Source: Chimonanthus salicifolius
Taxonomy: Eukaryota > Streptophyta > Magnoliopsida > Laurales > Calycanthaceae
Direction of reading: 5' to 3'
DNA length: 64,000 nucleotides
NCBI GenBank assembly: GCA_013350335.1
Contig: CM023539.1
Location: 29,629,043 to 29,693,042, forward strand
The translations under genes and the position numbers were made by a program. The notes beneath the pieces are model-generated. The model was given only the letters and a program-made list of their open reading frames with translations, ran no database searches and was not told where the DNA came from. This document shows, one piece after another, positions 49,838-61,557 of the stretch; the first letter of the stretch is position 1, and each line of letters begins with the position of its first letter.

Positions 49838-49842
49838 AAACA

Positions 49843-50326
49843 AGGGTGAGAAATCATTGTTGGATATGTAGATGCTGATTACGCAGGGGATCTAGATAAT
49901 AGAAGATCCACGACTGGCTACGTTTATACACTTGCTAGTGGACCCATCAGTTGGAGGTCAGTTCTTCAATCTACTACAATGTTATCCACTACAGAGGCAG
50001 AGTATATGGCATTGACAAGGGCTTCTAAGGAAGCAATGTGGTTGAAAGGTTTGGTGAATGGATTGGGTATTAATCAGAAATCAATCTCCATATATTGTGA
50101 CAGTCAGAGTGCTATCTATTTATCAAAGAATCAGGTATATCATGCCAAGACAAATCACATAGCAGTGATGTATCACAGGGTTCGAGACTGGGTTGCGGCT
50201 GGTGAGATCTCCATTCTGAATATCCACACAGATGAGAATGTTGAAGACATGCTTATCAAGCCGATTACTGTAGAAAGTTCAAGCATTCCCTGGACTTACT
50301 CAGTCTCTCATCATGCTAGAGATTAG
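49843..50326 (+). pseudogene. Copia RNase H, second part
   Basis: After the solo LTR the domain continues [23 protein letters not shown], then from 49979 [36 protein letters not shown] and [10 protein letters not shown]. These are the conserved C-terminal copia RNase H blocks, with the normal ADMLTK-like end changed to EDMLIK. There is one early stop before the block. Only the insertion separates it from the first part. Confidence 0.85.
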
Positions 50327-50433
50327 ACCTGCACCTTGAGGTGCAAGAGTGGTGGGAGTCACTCCCACCAGGTGGAGGTGCTACACAACATTTCAGCAGT
50401 CTTCAAGGGTTGGAAATTTTTTGCCAAGGTAGA

Positions 50434-52213
50434 TGTTAGTTCCCCGGCTTTGCCGAGTCCCTGTTTATCAATTCCATAACTCGAGAAGAAGCACTTGCTA
50501 GAAGCTTGAATACCCAATGTGATCAAGAATGAAGATCATGCTCTACCGGATTGAAGCTTATCGTTATGGCAATCACAAAAATGGGTATTATGGTCATAGA
50601 TGACTTTAGGTGGTAAAGCCTAAAGAGGAAGCTGGACAGTGAATTGGAACCCAACTTGGAAATACGAAATTGGTTTCACTATCAGCTCGACCAGTCATTC
50701 CACCGACCCCTCGATGGAGACAGTATTGACACATCGTGGTTAAGGACTGGTGGCCAGATTGACAGAGGTTCTGGATCAAATAACTGTCATTGTAGGTAAG
50801 CCTCTGATCGAGAGTCTCGTATGCACCGACCCCTCGGTGAAAGGTTGAAACGACCCCTCGTGGTCAACGACTCTTCGATAGAGATTTATGAGTTCTAGAG
50901 CTTAGAACTCAGGTGGGCTCTCGAGGAAACAGAGATATCGGTAGTTCAAGACCGATCGTGAGGACCAGGACTGACCCCTCGATAAAGGACGAAAGGTCAT
51001 TCTGGGTAAGACAGGTTTCTAGACTTGAAACTACTATCAGCATGGTGTTGCCCCAGATCGAGACCATCGTGTGCACCGACCTCTTGGTGCCATGACTGTC
51101 GATACATCGGAATGACATCGACATGTCGAACGGGAAAGAATTATACAGTTGGAAGTGCATTAATGCACAACGGTCGGGTTGTTGAACGGTAACATTTCTA
51201 GTCATCGACCCCTCGGTGCACCTGACCTGTTGGTACATTACCGTTGCTGCAACTGGTTGTCTTCTCTATATAAACTAATCTTTATGCAACCAGTTGGCCA
51301 TCCTTTGACCAACAAAGGGATCACTCTCTCTCTTGTACATACACTTGGAAAATCTAATATAACCAATCATATGGATTGAATTTGTGAGACAGAGATGAAA
51401 GGATAATAAACTAAGAAAATTGTCGTATAATCAGTTTCCTTGTCGCCCTGGATTGTGATTGCTTTACGACGGCTATAAGGCGGAGCATCGGTACACATTG
51501 GGTGGATCTTGAAGAAGCACAAATCAAGAGATAGAGCTACAAAGGCAAGTGCGTCTTGGTTTTAATTTTGTTTTAAAACATTTGCCTCGAAAGTGGATTA
51601 AGGTGGATTAACTTCGGAACCACTATAAAAACTCTAGAGCGTTGTCTCTGGCACAGTGGTGGGTGGAATTCCCAGCCAAATGGATAGGTACAATTTCTAT
51701 TCTACAGTGGTGGGTGAAATTCTCAGCCAATTGAGTGAGGTGGAATTCGTACTCTAATTGTGAGGATGTAAGTCCCCACTTAGTGGATTTAGGGATAACT
51801 AAAAGTTGAGTTAGTTCTAATAGTGGATGTAGGTTGGCTAACCGAACCACTTTAAATTGGTCTTATGGCTGTTTGATCTTTGTGTGGTTGTGTTTCGTAT
51901 TTAAGCACTCTTCTCAACATACATCACTTTGCATTTGATCATCTCTATCTATACATGCTCAAGCATTGATAATCAAGTAATATGTAAAAGGTTCTGATTT
52001 TAGTATGATCATTTACGTAATAAAGAACAATCTATCACACTAAATAAATCTCTTGATAAATATTCCGTTGCACTTAAACTTTCAACAATCAAGAAATTTG
52101 TAAACACCATCAAAAATGGGATTGACCTATTCAAACCCCCCCCCCCCCCCCCCCCCTCTCTCTCCCTCTAGGGTCGATCATGTTGTTCTAGCACCATGAG
52201 AAAGTGACTTTCA
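50434..52213 (+). mobile_element. Second copia-type (Maximus/SIRE-like) solo LTR
   Basis: Starts TGTTAGTTCC, ends GACTTTCA, 1780 bp. Flanks are GTAGA (50429-50433) and GTGGA (52214-52218), a 4/5 match to a 5-bp duplication. Joining the flanks restores the polypurine tract (AAGGTGGAGATTG) of the host copia element. Aligns end to end with 7616-9352. It carries the same palindromes (CACCGACCCCTCGGTG at 50825-50840) and a 21-C run at 52136-52156. Confidence 0.87.
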
Positions 52214-52221
52214 GTGGAGAT

Positions 52222-52258
52222 TGATGGGTTTGGCTCAAAAGGTCAACTTTAAGTTGGC
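52222..52258 (+). repeat. Stub of the copia 3' LTR
   Basis: TGATGGGTTTGGCTCAAAAG onward matches the first 37 bp of the 5' LTR (41400) and follows the polypurine tract. It stops where the gypsy LTR at 52259 begins. Confidence 0.85.
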
Positions 52259-54931
52259 ATAATGATCCGCCCTTTTTTTCCATTCATTAAAACAGAGTAC
52301 TTTTTTTTAACAGAAAAGGGATGGATATTTCACAACGCGAGCCGAGTTCAAGTCTGAAGACCCAACCCTCGATTGGCCTAATTCTAGCACACGCGTGGGT
52401 CAACCCACTAAACATTTATACGTGTGTCAGCATAACACTCGTGAAATAACATGTATGGAAATAACTTTTGCGGAATTATAATACCAAACATTTCAATAGA
52501 AAAGGTGGAAATAACTTAACCATATAAATCAAACATCAAATCATATCAAAAAATAAGAGTAATCTAAATTATTACATCATTGGATCCTATGAAATTGCAT
52601 AGTTCTATCAAAATAAGAATTATGGTATTCTCTAAGCATCTCCAGATCCATTTCTTCGTCAAGCATGACTTCTACTAGGTCCAGCTTCATCTCCTTTACC
52701 CTGATTTGTGCTAACGTCTAGGGAAAAATGTATGGGCTTAGTCAACTTGCCCAGTAGGAAGCTTCGATCATAAAATGCACAAAATGTGAAACCTCATAAT
52801 ATCATATAATAAGGAGAACAATGAGGAAAATCTCAAAATATAGTTAATACATGTTTCTCAAATTCAATATAGAAGATGTACCAAAATCTTATAAATCAAA
52901 AATCATAAAATGATATGCCATGGGTGCCATGCATCAATGATATGCCCACTCATCTTCATGCAATCAAATCATAACAAATCACTTCAAATAATGATTCTCA
53001 ATATTAGTCACTTATGTCCACAGCATTTGAGGCGGCAACCACTAGAGTGCTGTTATCCATCCTCAAATTAACCGAAGCTATCGGGGGAGTGTGGTCTCCT
53101 CCCTCTGAGAAAGGTTTCAGGACCTTCCTAGGAGCTTTTTGGCCCAATTATGCCGTACAATTCATATCAAGGGATGGAGCTAAAGTCTAACACTTTAACT
53201 TATTGTATACGAGTCCAAGCAAGTCCGAACAGTTCTTATTGGCTCGCTAAAATCAACCCTCCCATGCAGCCATGCATGAAGTAATGTGTTCAATTATGAT
53301 CCCAAAACCATGCATCAAATAATTTCTTTCATCAAACATTATTTCTATTCAACAGAATGAATTTATAATAAAATCATGTCACATAAATCAATATTTACCA
53401 AAACCATTCACATCTTTGTGCTTCAATAAAGTAGGAACTCCTACCTGATCAAAAAATGATCAACCAAAGGATATTCAAGCGTTTGTTCAAGTGGCATCAG
53501 AATCACTCTTGACTCATTTTGTCCATGTACATATTCAAGTTACAATTCATAGATTATTATCACATAAAGTTCTTGTCTAATTTGTGTAGGTCTAATCTAG
53601 ACTTAAAGATTTACTATATAATTTCCAACATCTAATAGATTCTATTTACATTTTGTGACAAATACATTAACCTTGTGAAATTGTCTCTGTTTCAGGCCGA
53701 CATATCGATACTGTCGATCGTCTCTGGACACAGCCGACACCTCGATCATTTCGATATGTCGTCTGGACTCTATTTGTTCGGTCTGTTTCAGTTCCTGTTT
53801 TCCAATTGTTCTCAGGTTACATGTATCGACCCAATCGATACATCCACAGTTTCATTGGTTCGACATGTTCTTCTAAGTTTGATATTTGAGTTAGTTTTCT
53901 ATTTTCATATGTATCGATCCAGTCGATACATATGCGGGTGCATATATCCGAGGTGTCGACGAATGGGTCTTGGTCTCTTAATATTAATATTCATTCTACG
54001 TTTACAGGCCGATATGTTGGCTTTGGTCGATACATCGGTTAGGGATCCATTCATACTCATGCTTGTTCACTGTTCCCGATAGTACGTATTGTTCCAGTCG
54101 ATATATACACAGATGTATATATTTGATACGTCGACATAGTCGATGCATCGTCCATTGTTCTCAAACTATACATATCGATCAAATCGATACATGTGTCCTC
54201 TGGGTTTTTGGTTTATTTGAACATGTTATTCAATTTTTGTTCAAAAGCCGATACATTGATTCTGTCTATGTATCGTCCGGGAACTAGTCTTTGTTGATAT
54301 ATTATTTCAGTACACTTAATCTGATTATTTCATTTATAGGTCGACATATCAATCTAGCCGCTACATCGTACTAGAACTAATTTCATTTCATTCATACCCG
54401 ACCGACATATCGACTATGTCGATGGGTCACTCTGGGATTAATCGATCCATCATTCATCATGATTTCCATCTTCATCATACCCAAGCTGATACATCAACAT
54501 AGGTGATATGTCATACTGGGTTTCAATCTATACTTACTATTTTCTGTTCGTTGGATTCTCGCCCCAGACGACACATCGACGAAGTCGATATGTTGACTGG
54601 GTTGAGTCTGAAGTCATGGACCCATTATCCATGGCTTCCATTTGCACAGGTGTTCATTGTCCTTAGGTCCTTTCTTTCCAGATCCATTCCTACCTATTTT
54701 CTAATTATTCTAACGTTATTAATTTATTGAAAAGGACCATAGGTTCACCTACCTCAAGTGATTCGTAGGTGTACCCAAAATGAGTGTAGAGTGAAGTCCT
54801 TTGTTTCTTTGCTTTCCTCCCATTTTGCTAGCTCGATTCCTCTTTCCCCTTGCTTGGTCTCTCCTTCCTTCCTAGGAACAGAAGAAGTCCGTGAGGAGGT
54901 GAAAAGGTTTCCCGGTTGAGTTGAAGGTTAG
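52259..54931 (-). mobile_element. Gypsy-type long LTR, partial, with TCGATA palindrome array
   Basis: The left end (aatgatccgccctttttt) corresponds to TGTAACGCCCGCCC of the solo LTR. Further homologous blocks follow, including the box at 52733-52758 (gggcttagtcaacttgcccagtagg) and the promoter-proximal C/T-rich block (54790-54890). It is cut at 54931 by the next gypsy element, so its U3 part is missing or lies beyond the window. Open frames at 53675-54730 reflect the palindrome array. Confidence 0.7.
53690..54600. repeat. Array of 13 ATATCGA/TCGATAT palindromes
   Basis: Imperfect palindromes of 23-38 bp recur every 50-90 bp at 53697, 53732, 53819, 53906, 54008, 54084, 54125, 54171, 54248, 54340, 54399, 54485 and 54566. 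The best one (53906-53934) has perfect 12-bp arms, catatgtatcga and tcgatacatatg, with a 5-bp loop. Confidence 0.8.
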
Positions 54932-55413
54932 TGTAACACCCCGCCCTTTCCGAGAATTTCAGAGTCTAATTTTTTTTTTTTAAATAATAATAATTAATAA
55001 GTGATCGGGGCGGAATGTCACGACGCGAGTTAAGTTCGGATCTCTAAATCCGACCCTTAACTGGCCAAGCCCATGTGCGTATGAACTAAGTCCATAAAAC
55101 TGATCCGCACATGGTACATATATATCTAGCGGAGTTAACTTAGTCTAGATCTAACTGAGGTTATAATAGAACCTATGATTAATCCAATTTCCATTTTTAG
55201 ATAGCAAAGTACCTTATTTATTTTCCAAAATTATTATATAACCTTAGTCTACTATTCATTCCAAACCATTCAAATAAATCCAACCATAGCATCTACTTAA
55301 CTACTTATTACATGCCAACATCTAATTTAACAAATTACATTGTTCCAAATAAATCAACTAACAAATCCATAAATAATCCGTTCATAGTCTATTGCAATCA
55401 TTCAAATCGCCCA
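54932..55413 (-). repeat. 3' LTR remnant (U5-side 482 bp) of the chromovirus-like element
   Basis: TGTAACACCCCGCCC at 54932 to CGCCCA at 55413, nearly identical to 60381-60861 apart from small gaps (for example near 54970, and 'actaac' near 55345). Everything on the U3 side is missing and the pol frame starts directly. Confidence 0.85.
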
Positions 55414-58400
55414 AGTGGCCTCCTCAACACCATGTCGATCCCAAACCACCTTGACGAACTGAATCGCTCGGTTACGCAACACCCTTTGCTCACTCTCCAA
55501 TATTCCGACCGGCTTCTCGACATAAGTGACGTCGCTTTGCACATCTATATCTTGCACATTCAAAACATGAGACGGATCAGGGTTGTACTTCCTCAGCATC
55601 GACACATGGAATACATCATGTAGAGACGCCAATTGCGAAGGAAGTGCCAACTGATAGGCTACATCTCCCATCCTTCTGATAATTGAAAACGGTCCCACAT
55701 ATCTTGGTGACAATTTTCCTTTCTTCCCAAATCTCATGTACCCTTTTCGTGGCGAGGCCTTCAAGAATACCATGTCTCCCACTTCAAATTCGAGAAACCT
55801 CCTCCTCTTATCAGCATAGCTCTTTTGCCGACTCTGTGCGGTCAACAAATGTTGACGTATCAACTGGATCTGTGCAGTAGTTTCTGCAACCAACTCAGGT
55901 CCTATCAGTGCAGGTTCGCCGACCTCGGTCCAGCACACTGGTGACCTGCATGGTCTACCATACAAAGCTTCGAATGGTGCCATCTGGAGGCTTGCCTGGT
56001 AGCTATTGTTATAAGAAAATTCCACCAATGGCAAATGATCCTCCCATCCACCTTTGAAGTCTAGCATGCATGCCCTCAACATGTCCTCCAACGTTTGTAT
56101 TGTTCTTTCCGATTGTCCATCGGTCTGTGGATGGAATGCTGTACTAATAAGTAGATCGGTTCCCATGGCCGACTGCATACTCTGCCATACCCTGCCGGTA
56201 AATCGGCCATCTCTATCAGACACTATAGTCTGTGGGATACCATGTAGTCTGATGATGTCTTTGATATATCTCCGACCCAATGTCTCTGATGAATCCGTCA
56301 TCTTGATAGGAATAAAATGCGCGGACTTGGTCAATCGGTCTACCACAACCCATATAGCGTCATTGCCCTTTGAGGACCTCGGCAACCCCGTCACAAAGTC
56401 CATGGAAATGTGCTCCCATTTCCATTCTGGCACTGCTAAGGGTTTGAGTAACCCTGGTGGCTTCTGATGTTCCGTCTTAACCTGCTGACAAGTTAAACAA
56501 TGAGCCACGTAGTCCGCAACATCCTTCTTGAGTCCATGCCACCAATAATGTCTTTTTAAGTCATGATACATTTTTGTGCTACCCGGATGAATGGACAACT
56601 TGCTCTGATGTGCCTCTATCAATAATTCTTTTCTGCAGCTTCTTGGTACATATATTCTACCCCGGAACATAAGACCCTGTCCTGGTCGTAATTCCCAATC
56701 CGGTACAACCTCGCCATTAGACATTTTGGCCCATGTCTCTGCCATTTCCGGATCTGTTCGTTGCTCCTGTTCAATCTTTGTAACCATGTTGGATCGTATG
56801 ATCAAATTGTACATACTCCCATGGTTTGTGATGTATAGATTAAACTCACGAATGGAATTCAACATCTCCCATTCAGTCCTGATCAAACATGCCACTGATG
56901 CATGAGACATGCGGCTGAGAGCATCCGCCACTTTGTTGGCCTTTCCCGGATGATATCGGAGCGCAAATTCATAATCCGCCAGATATTCCATCCATCTGCG
57001 CTGCCTCAGGTTGAGCTCTTTCTGATCAAATAAATACTTCAAGCTCTTGTGATCTGAAAATACTTCAAACTTCTCCCCATATAGATAGTGTCTCCAGCTT
57101 TTAAGAGCAAAGACCACCGCAGCTAATTCCAAATCATGTGTGGGGTAGAGGCGTTCATGTATCTTTAGTTGTCTTGAACCATATGCCACCACCCGATTAC
57201 GTTGCATGAGTGAACATCCCAGTCCCTCTCCTGATGCATCACATTGTACTTCATAACCTTTGCCCCTTTCCGGCAAAACTAGAATAGGAGCAGTTGTAAG
57301 TCTCTCTTTCAGCTCCTCAAATCTCTGATTGCACAGCTCTGACCATTCATATTTGACTCCTTTCTGCGTGAGTCGAGTCAATGGGGATGCAATTTTGGAG
57401 AAGTCCATGATAAACTTCCTATAATATCCAGCCAAACCCAGAAAACTACGGATTTCGGTGACATTCTTTGGTGCTTTCCACTCACTTACTGCTGCCACTT
57501 TAGCCGGATCAACGGCTATACCATCTGCTGTTATAACATGCCCTAAGAATTTGACCTCAGGTAGCCAAAATTCGCATTTGCTTGCTTTGGCATACAGCTG
57601 GTTCTGTCTCAAGGTGTTCAATACTATTCGAAGATGCTCAGCATGATCCTCCTGACTCTTGGAATAGATCAGGATATCGTCAATGAACACTATAACAAAC
57701 CGATCCAAATATGGACGGAATATTCTGTTCATTAAGTCCATGAACACAGCCGGTGCGTTGGTAAGCCCAAATGGCATGACTACAAATTCAAATAGTCCAT
57801 ACCGTGTTCTGAAAGCTGTTTTCTCGATATCTTCCTCTTTGACCCGGATTTGGTGATAACCGGACATCAGATCAATTTTAGAAAAATAACTGGATCCCCT
57901 CAACTGATCGAATAAATCATCGATCCTGGGTAGAGGATACTTGTTCCGGACAGTTAGCTGATTTAACTTCCGGTAGTCGACACACATTCTAAGTGAACCA
58001 TCCTTCTTTTTCACGAACAACACTGGAGCTCCCCATGACGATGTGCTGTTCCGAATGCAACCCAGTCTGAGTAATTCATCAAGCTGCTTCTTCAACTCGG
58101 ACATTTCTGCTGGTGCCATTCGATAATGGGGTAGAGACACTGGTGAGGTACCAGGATATAGCTTGATCTCAAAATTGAGCTCCCTCATGGGCGGTATACC
58201 AGGAAGTTCTTTTGGAAAGACATCAACAAATTCTTTCACAATTGCTGGAAGTTCAGTGACTGGTGCTTTGTTGATGACAATATTGTTCAATACCAAGTGA
58301 TGCAACCCTTCCTGCAATCTGCTTTGCTTGTCAGCACGAACTATATACTGCTTTCCCTCGGGTGACCAAAATGTCACTCTTCGGCGATAACAATCAATAT

Positions 58401-59427
58401 TGGCTTCATAACTAGCCAACCAGTCCATGCCAAATATAATATCGTACTCAGTCATGTCGAGTACCAAATAATTGAACTCAAATCTGAGTCCAGCGAGTTC
58501 TGTATTTATGGCCGTGCATATGAGTCCCAAAGACGTGTCTCCGACAGGGGATACTACTGTGAGTGTGGTGGACAGCTTTTGTACTAGTGTTCCAGTAGCA
58601 GTTATAAAGGATGCAGATATAAAAGAGTGCGATGCTCCAGAATCAAACAATGCATAAGCATAAGAACTATTGACAACGGCCATACCTTGAATCACAGAAT
58701 GATCCACATCCTCAGGAGGTTCCAGAGCAAATAGTCGTCCAGATCCGGTAGGAGTAGGCGCCCGACCCGCCTGATTATATGTCCTGCCTCCTCGGGAGTT
58801 AGCTGGCCTAGCTGGTGGACGGAAAGATCCTCTGGAATATGAGAGCCTATTGAGCTTTGGACAATCTCTCTTGAAGTGACCCGGCTGGTTACAGTGAAAA
58901 CAGTTGTTCACCCCTTTGAATGACTGGGTGACTGATGCAGATGGGGAGGGCTGGTTAGGACGAAAGCTCCCCGCGGACCCAGTAGATGGTGAGGGTCTAC
59001 TGAAGTTCGGACGGAGCCTCTTGTTGGGCTGAAACCCACCCCTCCCACTTGGAGCTCGACGATTGTCAAACCGTACTATTGCATTCAACTCCTTTTCTGC
59101 TATTGTGGCCTTACTGACCACCTCAGCCAATGTGGTGCACTTAAATATGGTCACTTTGGCCCTGATGTTTGGCCGTAGACCCCTCTCAAACTTTCTTGCC
59201 TTGCGAAGTTCTGTGTCCACCATATAGAATGCATAAATGGATAAACTGAGAAATTCACGGTGATACTCTGCCACCGTCATAGAGCCCTGTACCAAGGACA
59301 GAAAAAGTTCCGTCTGTCGCTCCTTCTCCTCCTCCGGAAAGTAATGTTCCAGAAAGGTTGCTGAAAACTCATTCCATGTCATGGCCGTCCTCTCCCTAAC
59401 TGGTATGAGTTCCCTCTGCTTCGGCAT
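55402..59427 (-). CDS. Gypsy gag (C-terminal part)-protease-RT-RNase H-integrase polyprotein, 3' truncated
   Basis: 1341 codons. Domains: gag end (1-110), zinc knuckle [14 protein letters not shown] (176-189), protease active site DSGASHSFI (262-270), RT (about 440-600; FIDD at 581-584 in place of YxDD), RNase H (about 715-840; first Asp in CDAS), integrase zinc-binding region (about 940-980, CLTC), catalytic core with Asp in ISMDFVTG (1010), Asp in VSDRD (1071) and Glu in DGQSERT (1107), then SH3-like and chromodomain-related tail ([20 protein letters not shown]). The protein ends at EEATWAI, short of the family's usual end, because the frame runs into LTR DNA. It would copy and insert the element. 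The usual gag start is upstream, after a frameshift. Confidence 0.9.
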   Translation of the reverse strand: MPKQRELIPVRERTAMTWNEFSATFLEHYFPEEEKERQTELFLSLVQGSMTVAEYHREFLSLSIYAFYMVDTELRKARKFERGLRPNIRAKVTIFKCTTLAEVVSKATIAEKELNAIVRFDNRRAPSGRGGFQPNKRLRPNFSRPSPSTGSAGSFRPNQPSPSASVTQSFKGVNNCFHCNQPGHFKRDCPKLNRLSYSRGSFRPPARPANSRGGRTYNQAGRAPTPTGSGRLFALEPPEDVDHSVIQGMAVVNSSYAYALFDSGASHSFISASFITATGTLVQKLSTTLTVVSPVGDTSLGLICTAINTELAGLRFEFNYLVLDMTEYDIIFGMDWLASYEANIDCYRRRVTFWSPEGKQYIVRADKQSRLQEGLHHLVLNNIVINKAPVTELPAIVKEFVDVFPKELPGIPPMRELNFEIKLYPGTSPVSLPHYRMAPAEMSELKKQLDELLRLGCIRNSTSSWGAPVLFVKKKDGSLRMCVDYRKLNQLTVRNKYPLPRIDDLFDQLRGSSYFSKIDLMSGYHQIRVKEEDIEKTAFRTRYGLFEFVVMPFGLTNAPAVFMDLMNRIFRPYLDRFVIVFIDDILIYSKSQEDHAEHLRIVLNTLRQNQLYAKASKCEFWLPEVKFLGHVITADGIAVDPAKVAAVSEWKAPKNVTEIRSFLGLAGYYRKFIMDFSKIASPLTRLTQKGVKYEWSELCNQRFEELKERLTTAPILVLPERGKGYEVQCDASGEGLGCSLMQRNRVVAYGSRQLKIHERLYPTHDLELAAVVFALKSWRHYLYGEKFEVFSDHKSLKYLFDQKELNLRQRRWMEYLADYEFALRYHPGKANKVADALSRMSHASVACLIRTEWEMLNSIREFNLYITNHGSMYNLIIRSNMVTKIEQEQRTDPEMAETWAKMSNGEVVPDWELRPGQGLMFRGRIYVPRSCRKELLIEAHQSKLSIHPGSTKMYHDLKRHYWWHGLKKDVADYVAHCLTCQQVKTEHQKPPGLLKPLAVPEWKWEHISMDFVTGLPRSSKGNDAIWVVVDRLTKSAHFIPIKMTDSSETLGRRYIKDIIRLHGIPQTIVSDRDGRFTGRVWQSMQSAMGTDLLISTAFHPQTDGQSERTIQTLEDMLRACMLDFKGGWEDHLPLVEFSYNNSYQASLQMAPFEALYGRPCRSPVCWTEVGEPALIGPELVAETTAQIQLIRQHLLTAQSRQKSYADKRRRFLEFEVGDMVFLKASPRKGYMRFGKKGKLSPRYVGPFSIIRRMGDVAYQLALPSQLASLHDVFHVSMLRKYNPDPSHVLNVQDIDVQSDVTYVEKPVGILESEQRVLRNRAIQFVKVVWDRHGVEEATWAI

Positions 59428-59971
59428 CTTCTATCAATTGTGAAGTAGCCAGTAAAATCCTGTCAGCATGACTCGAGATCTTAAGTAATTTTAAGATCTG
59501 GGTGATCTTCTTCAGCCAATGCTCAGCTCCGACAGCCCCCTCTTTCCCTTTGAAGTAGGGAGGACGCTGTTGTTGAAATTCTCGTGCCATACTACGGTCA
59601 CTGGCATCCCTGGAACTTTCACTCCCATTCATATGTTGCTGGAGTACTGAGGTTACCACTGCTTGGACTAATCCCTGAAGCTCAGGCGGCACATGTGGTA
59701 TATGTACACCACTGTTTCCTTCTCCCTCCTTCTGTGATGCATTCTCACTCCCCTTTTCTTCCCTCCATGAGTGCTGTGATTCTTCCTCATTGTGAGACTT
59801 TTCATGAACAGGTTGCTCCTCATCAGGTTGGGTTACCTCTTTCTCATGTATAGACGGCTCCTTCTCATGCACAGATTTTTCGTGTTGCGATAACACTTTC
59901 TCATGTTGCGTGATTTGCAACACCTTTTCCTTCCCTTTCTGATTCTGAGGGATCTTTTTCTTTGGAGCCAT
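59396..59971 (-). pseudogene. Gypsy gag, N-terminal part before a frameshift
   Basis: 191 codons from ATG at 59971. It begins with a basic stretch (MAPKKKIPQNQKGK), then residues about 20-65 hold repeated HEK/HEKE motifs (six times), an acidic low-complexity tract, and from about 138 the gag core start (PPYFKGKEGAVGAEHWLKKI). Around 59430 the frame shifts: the gag core continues in the frame of the 1341-codon polyprotein ([17 protein letters not shown]). A part between the two is probably also missing. It is a single break, so the lesion seems recent. Confidence 0.8.
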
Positions 59972-60366
59972 TTCCCTAAGTCATAAAACATTATTGACTT
60001 AGTTTCCTCATATAGTTTGTATTTTTCACAATTTTGGGGAGATTTCCAAATAAGCAAACTTGATTTTTTTTCTATTTGTTTTTGAGGGGAGAGTCTCTAA
60101 ATTCCCTATGTTTGTTTTTCTCAATTGGGGAGTATTGGGAAATGTATATCCTATTTTTGCTACGTTTGATAGATGAATTATAATAATGTACTTTTGCTAT
60201 CTTTCACTGTTGTTCTCAGTTTGATTTGTTCAGTCTGAGTCCACGAAGTAAATTAATCCGGCCCCCAGTCAGCGGACTCCGAAGAGTCGGTCAGTTGGGA
60301 TTCTTATCCGTCAGTGAGACATGAAACCGTCTTAATCTTACTTCGGAAGATTCAACTTCCCATTTC
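59972..60366 (-). other. Leader of the chromovirus-like element
   Basis: 395 bp between primer site and gag start, T-rich on the + strand. No gene is seen. Confidence 0.7.
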
Positions 60367-60378
60367 GCTCTGATACCA
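60367..60378 (-). other. Primer binding site, initiator tRNA-Met
   Basis: The complement reads TGGTATCAGAGC, 2 bases from the LTR end (TGTAACACCC at 60381). Confidence 0.92.
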
Positions 60379-61104
60379 ACTGTAACACCCCGCCCTTTTC
60401 ACTCTTAATTTTCAGAGTTTATTTTTTTTTTTTTTTTTTATAATAATAATCAATAAGTGATCGGGGCGGAATGTCACGACGCGAGTTAAGTTCGGATCTC
60501 TAAATCCGACCCTTAACTGGCCAAGCCCATGTGCGTATGAACTAAGTCCATAAAACTGATCCGCACATGGTACATATTTACTTAGCGGAATTAACTTAGT
60601 CTAGATCTAACTGAGGTTATAATAGAACCTATGATTAATCCAATTTCCATTTTTAGATAGCAAAGTACCTTATTTATTTTCCAAAATCACTAACCGATCT
60701 TAACTAATCGTTTAATCCAAACATCCAACGTAAAACAAACCATAGCATCTAATTAACTACATTATTACATGCCAACATCTAATTTAACAAATTACATTGT
60801 TCCAAATAAATCATCCATAAATAATCCATTCATAGTCCATTGCAATCATTCAAATCGCCCAAGTTTTCGTACTTGGTCCTCTTCTCCAATCACGTTCTTT
60901 CCTTTCCCTGCATCATCCACTAAAGATATAGATAGGGCGTTAGATCAACGCGCCCAGTAGTGTTTCCGAATAGGGCTACCACATGGTTAGTCAAAAACAT
61001 GTAAATAGGATAATAGTTATACATTTGTGACAAATTCTATAAAAAATATGCTATGTATGAAATGAACATGTAATGAGTCCCACCCATCACCATTCAACAT
61101 AGCC

Positions 61105-61260
61105 ATCACTTGACGGAATTCTCATCGTCAAGGTAACCCACAGTGGTCTTTCAGACGCCCCGACGGAGTGTGGCCTCCGGATTCCTCCTGATGGGATTCT
61201 CATCATCAGGGTACCCCACAATGGTCTTTCGGACGCCCCGACGGAGTGTGGCCTCCGGTT
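61105..61260. repeat. Two-copy tandem repeat (about 85 bp) in the 5' LTR
   Basis: The segment 'gggattctcatc...gacgccccgacggagtgtggcctccgg' occurs twice in a row with few differences. Its 'gagtgtgg' core is also present at 47,453 and 53,096 in the sister LTRs. Confidence 0.8.
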
Positions 61261-61557
61261 ACTTCCCCATCATCCCATGCTATGCATGAGATGTCTATGC
61301 AAACATGCCATTTGTAAATATAACATTTGATTCAAATAACTTATTCAAATAAACATAAAACAGCGAATAAGTTGTGTGGTTACAACAAGGTAGGAAACCT
61401 ACAACAGTTTACTTTGTTTGATCCTTCCTTTGGACCGTCTTCCGATCACGGCTCGCTCACCGTTCTAAAAATCCGAATACCCTATGTACATGGCAGCAAG
61501 TTAGTCATTTATCCACCTAATTTCCAGCAAAGCTTAATGTTCCAAAGATCACCTAGT

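Larger units (their letters stand above)
41400..52258 (+). mobile_element. Decayed Tork-like Ty1/copia retrotransposon with nested LTRs
   Basis: Order on the + strand: 5' LTR 41400-41706, primer site 41715-41726, leader, gag, protease, integrase, RT, RNase H (interrupted by 46727-49837), a second insertion 50434-52213, then the first 37 bp of the 3' LTR (52222-52258), which is cut by the next element. The integrase-before-RT order and gag type (KFDGRGNVGLWQ) place it in Ty1/copia, probably the Tork branch. Coding parts hold many stops. Left flank is TCCCG; the matching right flank was not found because the 3' LTR is cut. Confidence 0.88.

Noticed and set aside
53675..54287. Open frames of 135 and 74 codons
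   Set aside because: They are produced by the TCGATA palindrome array and have no protein-like features.
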